NCBI GenBank assembly: GCA_964036155.1
Contig: OZ038422.1
Span: 50,429,201 to 50,493,200 of the forward strand
Reading direction: 5' to 3'
DNA length: 64,000 nt
Source: Diploscapter coronatus
Lineage: Eukaryota > Nematoda > Chromadorea > Rhabditida > Rhabditidae
Shown: piece by piece, positions 1-10,488 of the stretch
Layout of the letters: every line of letters starts with the position of its first letter
Position numbering within the stretch: position 1 is the stretch's first letter
Program-made: the position numbers and the translations under genes
Notes under the pieces: generated by a model
What the model saw: the letters and a program-made list of their open reading frames with translations, nothing else
Told to the model about the DNA's origin: nothing
The model's database searches: none

Positions 1-3000
1 TGCTCCTTCGCTTGACGTTTAGCCTCTTTTTCTTCGCTGAAATCCGCAAACTTTTCTAACTTTCTTTATTTTATTCGGACCTTGTCATTTTCCTGACCCT
101 CTTCTTCGTTGGCTTTAATGACGGCACGTGAATTACTGTCTCCTGAGATTCCACTGACATTGATTTCCGCATCATTGCTAAAATTTACTTTTTTCTCGAA
201 AATGCAAGTTTTGAAGCCCACCTTTGCTTATTTGCTTGATCGAAAGGAGATGAGCCGATTCTTCTGTGACTTCCGACTCTTTCTCTCTTATTTCCTGATC
301 GCCAGCCTTCTGGGGTACGACGACGATGTCCAAAGACTTAGGTGTTTCTCCAGAAGCATCGGCAGTTGATGTTGGTAGGCTTCCTACTATTTCTTCCGAA
401 GAAGTTTGCGCTTTTCCAACTATTTCAGAAGACGTTGTAACTCCTTCAGCTATTTTGGAGGCTATTGCTACCTCTCCAGTCGGCTCCAAGGAGATCGTGA
501 CGTCTCTATTAGCAAAAGATATTGGCACATCTTCAGTCACTTCAGACGATGTCTTGATACTCTGAACATCTTTCGAAGGCTTTGGCACACCCTTGACCGC
601 TACAACAGATGTCGGTACACCCTGAGCTTCTTCCGAAGACATCTGCATTTCACCAGTTGGCTCGGAGGATATTGTGACTTCTCCAGTTGCTCCAGCTACA
701 CTAGACGACTTTTGGATACCACCAATTGCTTTAGAAGACATCGGTACTTCCCCAACTGCTTCCAATGAACCTGGCAACTCTCCAGCCATCTCATAAGACA
801 TTTCTTCAGCTTCCTCCATGTCAGGAGTCACTTCTATGAATGGTGACTCAGGCAACTCGACACCTGTGAGTTCCTCGAGGATTTCTTTCAAGGCGTCATC
901 AGGACCGATTGGGACCTGGAAAGTTTTTTTCCTTCTTTAAAATTATCGCAAAGAAACTCTTACTTCCTCCTCAATCCAGTCGAACTCTTCGTCCTCTTCC
1001 TCAGACGACGAATCACTCGGCTCACTCAACAGACTGTCCATGTCGTCGTCCGCATAGTAGATCGCCGACACCTCGGGCTGCACTCCGGTCGTGACAACTC
1101 TAAAAAATCACTACAAGGTTTTCATCGCACCATAAAATATTATAAGTAGGCAAATAATTGCTCAATACTTACGATATGAAAGGCATGGCTTGAACCTCTT
1201 TCTCTTCCATTTCTTTGGGGGTTTCGATCGGTCCTGTATCGAATTGAATGCAAACGTTCTCAGTACTTGGCCAGCACTAAAGATGAACTTTCAGAAAAAT
1301 GAACCGGAAATTTCTTGACCTGAATTCCCTCATCTGAACTGTCGGTGGGATCTGTCTGACTTTCGACGTCCGAGCAATCCGGGGAGCATTGAGTGCTAAG
1401 GGAATAAATAGCTATGAGATCTGGCGGAGTCGAGGTCTAAAAATGATGTTTTAAAACTTAGCTTAAATTGCTTGTATCCGCTGATGTATTTGAATAGAAA
1501 TTTTTCTAACTTACCTGAACCATCATTTCAGTGACATTAGTCACCGGCTCAATAGGCATACAGGCTTGGAGACCCTGAATTTTCAATAGTTCAACTTTAG
1601 CTATTTTTTATGTTGATATATACGTCTTCTAATAAACAATTCCATTTCCAAAATTACTTCTCAAAATTCTGAAACCTACCTTATCCGTTCCTTTGCACAA
1701 ATCGACATCAATAACCGTGGTTTTCGTGGACATTTCTCTTTTCGGTTCTGGCGTTCTTGGGGCAGTCTTTTGCCTATCTTCGGCCTAAAAATATTTTCAT
1801 ATGAAAAGTTTCAAGCCACAACCTACCACTTGAATGTATTCATTGAAGTTTTCGACTTTTGCACTTGCGAACGCCGGCATACCGGTGTTCGGATCAATGT
1901 TAGTCAGAACCGGAGGCGGTTCTATGCCCTGAAAATTGGAGTAAATTTAAAACCTCAATTTTTCTGACCTGTTTCTCGCAATTCTCCTTGAACTGATTCA
2001 TGACTTGCGCCCCTTGTTTCTTGCTAAAGTTAAATTTTAATCGGGGCGATTCAATCTTAACTACCTAATTAACGGCATGAGGAACTTCGCTTTGCCTTGG
2101 AACCCGGCCATCATTCCTGTAGCGGCATTAGGGTCTCCTGATTTTACTGCTTCCATATAATCCTAGACTGGGCAATTAGCAATAATTAGATAATTAATTA
2201 ATTACCTGTAACATTTTCTCCAGTAGAGCCATGTACATTAACGCTAACTTTTCTTTCACTACATCTATGCAAACGGTTAACATAGAAAGACCCAACAGGA
2301 CAATTCTAAACATTTACTTGGATTAGATTAAATTTAAAAAATAGAAAAATACCCAAACATGGCTATCATATACTCCGGATTTCCGGGAGTTACGTCGCCT
2401 AAGCCTAAAATAATATAATTTGAAATTAGCGATATTAACACCACACGAATTAGCTCTCTAGGCTTGAATTAAATCATAGACTATTTTGAAACATATTCTA
2501 AATTTGTAACTTAGTAAAACTAACCTATTGTACTCAGCGAAATGAAGCAGAAATAGATGCTCGTGAAAAAGTCCCATCCTTCTACGACACAAAACGCGAA
2601 AGCCGATATAACTAGCAGCATGATTGTGGCTTAATTGTCCTAATTTAAATAATTATCTACATAATTGCCCACCAAATAGCGCTGAGAAAATAGGTGGATC
2701 TGGGACTAGTTCCTTATCCAAGTCATCGTCGTTATTCCTTTTTGAATGACCCTCTTCCAACCCGGTCGACCTCTGAATTTTGCCAAACTTATAAAACGAC
2801 TTCTTTATTCACTAGATCAGGGTCTTAAGAAGAAAGGAGGGGTCAAAGGTTATAGATTGTTTGAAGAAGTGACCACTTGAGTGAATTATTGCAGCCACAA
2901 CATTCAAAGAGTTAATATTTAAAAATCGAAAAAAAAAACTAGGAATTTTTAGAAACTTACCACAGAAATAAGCGATTCCGAGGAGATCAGTCGATATTTC

Positions 3001-5548
3001 TGAAGCTTTTTGCAAAACCTCAAATATCTGATCCGTCTATCACTGCCTTCTTCTAATTTTGAGCACCCCATTTTTACCCCTTAATTAATTTCTCTGATTA
3101 TTTACTTAGCTACCCCAATTGTCTCACCAATGAATAACCACAGGTTGCTTCCGAAACCGGCTAATTGTTTGATCACTTTCAATAGGAAATCATTCAATGA
3201 ATTTAGCATTACTAGCATAATTGGGATGCCTAAAATAGTTGATTGATTAATAGCTATCATTGATTTAATTACCTATCATCGCATAAACCATCGTGGCTAC
3301 TTTACCCCCTGTGGTGTGGCACGCTATATTTCCGTATCCTAGGATTGTTTTTAAAAAGGTGTTTCATATTTAAATATATGCTACTTAAGAAAGATAAATA
3401 ACGATACTGTTATAAAATGAATCCTCTAAATAGTATACCTATCGTGGTATAAATGGTGCCAGCATATAGGAATGAGTTCCAAAATGACCAAACAGTTTCG
3501 ACTACGGGCTCAGATAAATCCAGATCTTCTTCAAACCGCATCACAGCTTGTTTCCACCGTTCTTCTCGATCTTCACGGTTATCCAAGTGAATGGCTCGGA
3601 GACTAAATATTTCATTTTAAATTATTAAGAAAATTTATACATGAAACGAAATAGCCGGTGATTAATTAAATGTAAAATGTTTTATTTGATGGTAGAAATT
3701 TATGTAATCTATTTTTCTTTAAATTTTGAATACTTAGTTTTCTTTTCTCGTTAGGAGTCAAGCGTTGATACTTAAAAACGTTATTTTGAAGTCTCAAGTT
3801 TCTAAAAACCAACTTCAATATCATGACATCTCTAGCGATCAGCCTTTTATGATAAACTTCTTCTTTTTCTAGCAGATCATTCGGAACCTAAAATTAATTT
3901 GAAATAAAAAATAAACTTAACAAATTACCTCCAGCCACATAAACATATATGCTCCGAGTACTGAATATACACCGATTAAAATCAGTAATTTACAATGACT
4001 AAGAATTAACGAAAATGGACTTGTGATGAAGGAAAATACGCGTTTTCTGAATTATCTTCAAATTTTTAGCCATTGAAAAAATGTTTGCTACATTTTAGAT
4101 ATCGACTTCCTGGCGCTTTCATGGATTGATTCCGCTACGGTCTTCGGGCGCTCTTCTTCCATCATCATTAGATGAGTTCTGAAATAGGGTTTTAAATAAA
4201 TTAACTAAAGGCGAAGTGTTATATTTCAAATTTCATTACTTTGTTCACAATTCCAACATACTCAATAGTATGTTTCAAAGTATTTCATCTATAGAAATAT
4301 GAATATCTTATGGTACGGCTTCGCTTCAGAATTGATAACTAAAAATAAACTAGCCTTGAGCTACCAAATCCCATTTCGACGTCGAAATCGTTTTCTTGAT
4401 GCGCTGTCTCATCCAAAGGGTCGAATTCAGTGGCCTAAAATCGATGCATTATCGATTTTTAAACAAATTTATTAAATTTTAAACCTGCTCATGGAAGTGA
4501 TTAACGTTTCTTTGCGGTAAATTGAGAATATCTCTAGAGCCCCGTCTATCATTTCTTTGGTTCTGGTTTGGATTTGGTTGATAGAGAATTGATATCATAT
4601 TTAGGGAATTATAATAATTTTAAATTGGGAGTAAAATATAATTTAGTTAACTACTATAATTATAAAAAGTAGGAACAAAATGGGAATAGTTTCGGATTAT
4701 CTGGGAACAAAATTGTCTTTAAATCGATAATCCATAGGTCAATTTGCCCAACTCATAGAGTCCAGAAGTGGTGTGAGGGTTTCACATATCCGACCCTCTT
4801 TGACTTTTTCTTATCAATGAGATCCGCAGGCTTTGTCCGATTTTGTTTGCACAATCAGCCTCAGATCATATTTTCGAGAGGATATGAGCGTATTTTTCTG
4901 TTCCATCATGAGATGATGCAACTAAGCATTTTTGTTTAATTTTAAATTAAAATATTGATAAATTAGTAGGCTTTAAAATTTGTATATATTTTTAAGAATT
5001 TGAAACTGTTCGTATATAAGCTGAAGATGTAAAAACCATATGTTTCAAAATTTCTCATAATCAACTAAATTTTCCAAAGTGATCATTTTCGAAACCCAAA
5101 TATTTCATATTTCAGAAATTTTCTAAGTATCCCTTCAAGAAACCCTTTGACTCGCACGATATTTGCATAACTCAAAGTCTAACGAACGCGCATTTGTGCA
5201 TCGTGAAGTGCTCGCAGGAATGTTCACATTTGTCGTAATCATTCAGATTCAGAAACGGGTTCAAAAATCACCAATATTTTTTTAAAAATAAATTTTAAAA
5301 TATCCACAAATTATAAACGCCATTAATTAAATTAAGCCAATAGAATGATATAAGTCAAGGAGTATGGATTTGATTATTTGAAATTAATTTTTTCAACGTT
5401 ATTATTGATCTTTTGAAAGTTATCAATAATTTTCATAATTTAATAAACCCACATAGTTATCACTTCCATGACTCCTATTATGATGATGGGACTGCTGGCG
5501 GGACGGCGCTGAAGTTCCATGATCGTGTCCATGCAGGTCCACAAGCAT
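1..5548 (-). CDS. Two-pore-domain (K2P/TWK) potassium channel with very long C-terminal tail; 3' end beyond window
   Basis: K2P channels pass leak K+ current across the plasma membrane. About 20 phase-compatible exons can be followed. The start I prefer is the ATG at 5548 (MLVDLHGHDHG..., exon 5453-5548), spliced in phase to exon 4485-4562; a start at 4598 (MISILYQPN) is the alternative. Then come exon 4355-4434, M1 (about 4020-3890, ILIGVYSVLGAYMFMWLE), P-loop 1 (TTIGYGN, split by an intron, second half near 3338), M2 (VYAMIGIPIMLVM), M3, P-loop 2 (STIGLGDVTP, near 2550 and 2400) and M4 (VLLGLSMLTVCIDVV, near 2310). The remaining ~540 residues form a cytoplasmic tail: an acidic stretch (DSSSEEEDEEFDW) and a Ser/Thr/Glu-rich region at 178-897 with degenerate repeats, then a 44-nt intron at about 178-221 and further short exons running off the window. 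Total exceeds about 1,000 residues, against 350-500 for most K2P channels. The family is certain. The last two exons and the start are less so. Confidence 0.9.
4353..4354 (-). other. GC-type 5' splice site in the K2P gene
   Basis: Exon 4355-4434 ends TCAAG and is followed by GCTAGT on the minus strand. The only reading that joins it in frame to the next exon (THLMMMEEERPKT...) uses this GC donor. The nearby GT (CTA|GTTTAT) gives a stop in the next exon. Confidence 0.6.
4563..5452 (-). other. Long first intron of the K2P gene
   Basis: 890 nt of AT-rich sequence between the proposed first coding exon (GATAACTAT|GTGGGT) and the second (CCAG|AACCAAAG). I see no other gene or recognisable element in it. 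If the downstream ATG at 4598 is used instead, most of this is upstream region. Confidence 0.5.
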
Positions 5549-6448
5549 GGCTTGCTCTTATTCCAGCCCTAAGGCTTTGAGAATTCGAAGAATCGATTTT
5601 CTAGATTTTCAATATTCTCTGAAATAGCGATTTTACAGTTCAAGAACATATCAGCTTGTAAGAAAATAAACAAACAACGAAGGTTAGGTTTGACGCATTG
5701 ACAACGATACTTGGAAAATTAAACGAACTGATGATACATTATGATTTAGAAAATTAGATGTTTCGAAATTTTGCTAGGTTTAGGCATTGAAATTTTAATT
5801 TAATTGGACGAGCCTTCACTAAAACTTTATTTGAGTCAGATAAAACAATTTAGAAAATCGTTTATATTTATAATCAATAATAAAATAACAAGAAACGATA
5901 AAATTATTTATAGAAAAGATGCGATGATTTTCAAAAATCTCCACTGGACAGAATGAATATAACGAGGTGGGCTTGTATCTCTTCTGTCTGAACATACAGT
6001 GAGTGATAAGAGATGATAGGAAATGTTTAGAGATGAAAAGAGGGGAACAGGCTTGGGAGCACAAGCCCTTAGCCACACATATCCTCCCCGTTGAGATCCG
6101 ATCTGTTTTTCATGTATCCTCCTCTCACCTGTGGACCTTTGTCCGAGCATTTTCAAGTGACGAGATGATATAATAATCTTTAGCTAAACATCTGAATCAT
6201 GCACCATTGCAAATAATATCTTATTCAGAGTTAGAAATCGAGATAAATTTTGAAACATTAAAAATTTACTGAAATTTTTATCAATACTTGAAAAATCGTG
6301 AGGCGATGAAGTTTATTCATGCTCATAAATCCAAATAAATATTGAAACATCGAAATTCTTTACTAATTCTATTTATTTTTTTCGAGACAAGAATGCATTT
6401 TATTCATGATCATAAATTATAAAATATTAACACACATCATGGTTTGGT
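5549..6448. other. Intergenic, no gene recognised
   Basis: AT-rich spacer between the K2P 5' end and the 3' end of the next minus-strand gene. A poly(A)-signal-like AATAAA lies on the minus strand near 6400. Short minus-strand ORFs at 5819-6156 overlap one another in different frames and have no signal peptide, splice context or family resemblance. Confidence 0.5.
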
Positions 6449-7129
6449 CTATGATTTATAAGTCGTAGTTCCAGCGTCGTTGAACTGAACCTTCTTCAGC
6501 ATGAGCTCGTATTGAACTTGGTAGTTCAGATTGTCCCACACGCTTTTGTAGATCGGGGAAGGAGATTTGACGGTTACAGATGCTGTGGTGGAATAGGGTG
6601 AAGCTACATTTGCTTTGCATTCGGAAATGATGGTTCCTAAAATGAACTTATTATCTTACTTACTTCTAAACTAATGTATTTACCGCCATAGTAGATGTAC
6701 CCAGTTGAACCACTGATGCATGCAGTTGCTGGAAGGCCCGTATCAGTATCTTCTTCAATTACGATTTCTTGTGGAGTGTAGTCGACTGTGTATTGCACAT
6801 TGCTGATTGATAGATCATTATCCTTTAGAACGGTGGTTAGCTAAATTAAATAGAATTTTATCGAACTTATTAAAATGATTACAGCGCTCTTAAAGTCACT
6901 TTCGGCTTGAGACTTTGCTTGTTCAGCAGACGTTTTTTGACCCATTAAAGGAGCGGCATTCCAAGTCCAAGTTGCTGGCGGTGAAATGCTGTATTCAAAC
7001 GTAGCTGAGGTGTACAAAGGTCCTAAACTATTAATTGTCATTTAAAATCATCAATAGACTCTTACCAGTTCCAGCTGGAAAGCAAGCTAGTGAACCTCCG
7101 ATCAAAGTGATCAAAACCACTTTCAGCAT
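6449..7129 (-). CDS. Small secreted protein, unrecognised family
   Basis: Four exons read in phase from ATG 7129 to TAG 6449, giving about 170 residues. It starts with a signal peptide (MLKVVLITLIGGSLA) followed by CFPAGT, then a mature chain with an alternating polar/aromatic pattern (YTSATFEYSISPPATW, YTVDYTPQEIVIEED) that suggests beta structure. Three cysteines are visible (after the signal, in ATACISG, in ISECKA). There is no membrane segment after the signal, so it is probably secreted. A TATA-like CATAAAAG and a TGATAAG site lie directly upstream, pointing to strong, perhaps intestinal, expression. I do not recognise the family and assign no function. Confidence 0.75.
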
Positions 7130-7178
7130 CTTCAAACTTGGAGTTTCAAGAAAACTGACGAAATTGTCAAATATCACT

Positions 7179-7200
7179 CTTTTATGCTAGCTCCTTATCA
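7179..7200 (-). promoter_or_regulatory. TATA-like box plus GATA-factor site
   Basis: On the minus strand TGATAAG (7194-7200) is followed by CATAAAAG (7179-7186), 50-70 nt before the ATG at 7129. In nematodes TGATAAG is the site bound by intestinal GATA factors. Spacing and orientation fit a core promoter for the secreted-protein gene. The call rests on motif and position only. Confidence 0.5.
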
Positions 7201-7502
7201 AGCGTAATTTTATAGTTCTATATAATCTGAAATCGGACATTTATCAATTCGATTCCAGTAAAGCAAATATGACTCGAACTTTGGCAAATCGTAACATTAT
7301 GCCAAATCATGTAATTAATTCGTCAGCCCACACTCGGGGTTAAGTTTATGATATATCAATAGAAAATTCAGAATCACATTTATTTCAACTGAATAAATAG
7401 ATAAATCAAAGATATTATGGCTATGACATTAAGATATGACTTTATCGAATTATTGCACATGAATCTGAAAGTATTTTTCGATGATTTATATTTCATAACA
7501 TA

Positions 7503-8275
7503 TTAGCTAACTAACCCTTTACAGTAACAGGCAGTAGTATATTCTACGCCGGGCTGATGACTTGTATCGTGAGGGTTCTAAATAGTTAATTTATAACTAT
7601 TTTCACTTTTATAGTCAACCTGATAGCACTTGTTGTCGGTTGGCGGGGTATGCACAGTTGAATCAACTAAAGAGTCGACGCAACCCCTGAGATATGACAC
7701 TTTTAGGCTACCTAAAATCAATCGAATTTTCTTTATTTTTAATTTCAAATACCATCATCCATAATCGTGACACTACTCCATTTCATACAGAAACCCTTGC
7801 AGAAAACAGCATTTCTAAAAAATATTGATTTTTTTTTTAATTTAAATAAAATTACCGATCAGCATAGACCCTCAAAGGATCGAAGGTACAAGCGAAGGGG
7901 GCTACAGGGAGGGATGAGGACGCGTTGTAGGGCTTAAATAAAGAAAAGTTATTTTGGATTATGCTTACAAATCATTATAGTATACAATTCGGCTGAAAAT
8001 TCATTTTTTGTTGAAACTTAACAACAATAATTTAACAAAAATATAGTAATCATTTTTAAATTCCAAACCATATTTGATTGTTATGAACGTCTTATAAGAA
8101 AACATTAAAAATTTTAAAACTTATCCAAAAATTTCTATCAAAAAATTAATTGTCCTACCAATAGGCCATTGATCCTCTGCCGATAGAACTCCCAGTCCTG
8201 CTTGGAAACGCAGGAATAGCACTCGGAGGCAACTCGAATAAATAGGAAATTCAGCAGGCAAATTGAGATCTTCAT
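7503..8275 (-). CDS. Secreted Ly6/uPAR-like cysteine-rich protein
   Basis: Five exons from ATG 8275 to TAA 7503, about 155 residues. A signal peptide (MKISICLLNFLFIRVAS) is followed by ECYSC, the usual opening of a three-finger Ly6 domain. Further cysteines occur in APFACTFDP, FCKGFCMKW, LRGCVDS, DNKCYQ and the closing ACYCKG. The order (CysSC, CxxxC, single C, C, CYC) matches nematode secreted Ly6-like proteins. The closing CN that normally ends the fold is absent, because the chain ends CYCKGLVS. No hydrophobic C-terminal segment is seen, so it is probably secreted rather than GPI-anchored. It sits between two other secreted-protein genes on the same strand but with separate spacers, so an operon is not indicated. 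Confidence 0.65.
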
Positions 8276-9130
8276 AGTTTAAATCTCATAGAAATGAGTA
8301 TCAATTCATGCTTGAAGCAATTTTTCACAACTCCATGAAGTTTCTGAAGTTTTCTTGAAGCTATTTGAAGTTAAATTAACACCGAACGAATAAAATCGAA
8401 TACCCTTACCCTAAAAAGGGAACCGGAAATATCAATTCCGAGAAATAGCATGGGATTAAGGAGAACGAAAGAAACAAAGAAGAAAAATAACATAGGATTT
8501 GGTCAGAGAAGGGGAAATATTATAGAATTTTCATAGAGTTTAGAATGTTAGAGAAATGTAAACACCGATAGCCTCAAGAATCTAGAAGAGGCCGATGTAC
8601 CTGAGAAGTTAGAGAGTCAGAAAAATCCCTAACCACGTGTATTAGCATAGTCATGAAGGTTGATTGATATACGTCATTTAATATTTGGAATAATATAACT
8701 TGACTTATCATAATGCCAATATGTATGTTTCATGGAAAATCAAATATTTTTGCTAATGTAAAATTTTTAAAAATCGTAAAGTAAGACAAAATCAATAATA
8801 TGAGAAAAACATGAAGCAATTTCCTTCGATTTCATAGAAAATGCCATTCTATTGAAAAGAAAATCGATTTACTCACACTATTCCATAGAAAAGTGCGTAG
8901 TAAAATTGCGAACTTAAAAAAATGAAATTGAGAATATTGATAAGCTATACACCTTAGCTTGATCTGAATTCTCTCTCAAATTCTACAGAGCGTCTAGGAG
9001 ATTACTCAATATTTACTTTGAATGATCATCAATTTCTCACCGGATGGAAGAACAAATATAAATAACAGTTCTGAAATTTCGATATATTTATTCCGAAAAT
9101 CAATAAATTAGAAACGAATCGATCTTTGTT
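8276..9130. other. Intergenic, no gene recognised
   Basis: AT-rich spacer between two minus-strand genes. A purine-rich stretch near 8440-8530 contains GAGAAATAGCATG, a variant of a motif that recurs elsewhere in the window. No other gene evidence. Confidence 0.5.
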
Positions 9131-9733
9131 CTATTTTCTTCCGACTATTGGATAGTGAAGGAATCCCCAAGTCTTCGCATTGTTACAGAGGTTTTCGGCG
9201 GCGAACTGAAATATAAATTTACTAAAAAAATGTTTTATTTTATTAACTATGGCAAGCTCAAACATATCAAATTTGGCATCAAAGTGATCTCGATATTCTG
9301 AAGATCATTTTATACCTCATTTGACATATTTTACCCTATCTTAGCCTAAGAAAATTAGAATGAAAATTTAACCGACATTGCATCCCTTGTTTTTCTTGGC
9401 TTGATTGTTCAGACATTGGCAGAAAGTCGCGTCACATTCCTCTCTCTTCTTCTCTTTGAAATCGTAACACCTTCCATGCCGCAGGCAGCAGTCGTCGAAG
9501 CCTCCTGAAATGGGAAAAATCGATATTAATTGTTGAGGCATGGGTTATAAAACAGATTATATATGACACTAAAACCTTGAAAACATATTTCAGAACTTAC
9601 TGATAAGCTCAGGGCACCCTTTCTCGACCATATTTTCGTTGAATTTTGAAGTCATTTCGTCTCTCCCGCAAGCAAAGCGTCCAGAAACTAGGGAAATCAA
9701 GGAAATGGCAACCAGGAACAATTTCAGAAACAT
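9131..9733 (-). CDS. Secreted phospholipase A2-like protein (nematode type)
   Basis: Three exons from ATG 9733 to TAG 9131, about 115 residues. A signal peptide (MFLKLFLVAISLISLVSG) is followed by FACGRDEMTSKF and a cysteine framework: CPEL, FDDCCLRHGRCYDF, EECDATFCQCL, KGCN, NLCNNAKTWGF. This order and spacing match the nematode PLA2-like family (short relatives of group XII-type enzymes). The canonical His-Asp pair of CCxxHDxC is His-Gly here (codons at 9473-9478), so calcium-dependent lipase activity is doubtful and a binding or signalling role is possible. The second intron needs a weak donor (AAT|GTCGGT). Two TGATAAG sites upstream suggest intestinal expression. Confidence 0.8.
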
Positions 9734-10488
9734 GTTCTGAAAATGGAGAACGTTTTTGGGAACTAAAACGTTTTTTGGAAGCATATATAAATTGAAGCAG
9801 TCAATCATGAAGGAAATATTGAAAATGATAATCAAAATCTTGAAGCGCATGTCTTGCAATGAAAGGTGGAATTAAGCTTCGGATGGCATTTTTATCCTTA
9901 TCATATCCTTTGTCAAGAAACAGGCTTATCAGCCTGAATATTGCATCATAAAAAGATATCTCTACCTGTTTTTTTCTAAATCAAAATGCGATTGTGAATA
10001 GCTATCATAAATCATGTCTTTTATTGTTTTAAGTGCTACATTTTTTATTATTTTATTTATGTTTAAAATACATTTCATTTATAATTAATATTAACAAATT
10101 TATAACAATATTTAAAATGTAATTCTGAAATTTGTCACTATCTATTGAGTTGTTTTAATTGATAATAAAAGTGTTTCACATATTTTTATTTTATATATGT
10201 CAAGTATATTCTTATTATATGCGAAAGGCGTAAGTGGTTCAAGTTCTATGAAACACCAATGGTCTTTCTTTTTCCGCACTCTGATTTCTCTGCGCTCTCT
10301 TGCATTTCTTTTCCAACCTCTTATTTTGCAGTTCTATTTCACTTCAGGCTCTTGCCTTTGACAACGAAGAAAGAGGACTGCCGCAATAAAGACCTATCTC
10401 TACCCGCTCTCTAGCCACTATATAATTATTTTTAGTCTATACATTCCAAATATATAATACATCCTAGTTGATATATAATTCAGAAAAT
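9734..10488. other. Intergenic region between divergent genes
   Basis: Shared upstream region of the PLA2-like gene (minus) and the AIFM3-like gene (plus). It contains the GATA pair above and AT-rich sequence. No further gene seen. Confidence 0.5.
9897..9931 (-). promoter_or_regulatory. Pair of intestinal-type GATA sites upstream of PLA2-like gene
   Basis: TGATAAG occurs twice on the minus strand (9897-9903 and 9925-9931), about 165-200 nt upstream of the PLA2-like ATG. This is the consensus for ELT-2-type factors. A TATATATGC stretch lies nearer the gene, at about 9783-9790. The call rests on motif and position only. Confidence 0.45.

Noticed and set aside
178..891. The long open minus-strand frame as a separate gene
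   Set aside because: It joins in phase at both ends to exons of the K2P channel, and its first codon is not ATG.
5819..6156. Overlapping minus-strand ORFs of 82-85 codons
   Set aside because: They are in different frames with no leader, domain or splice continuity, as expected by chance in the spacer.
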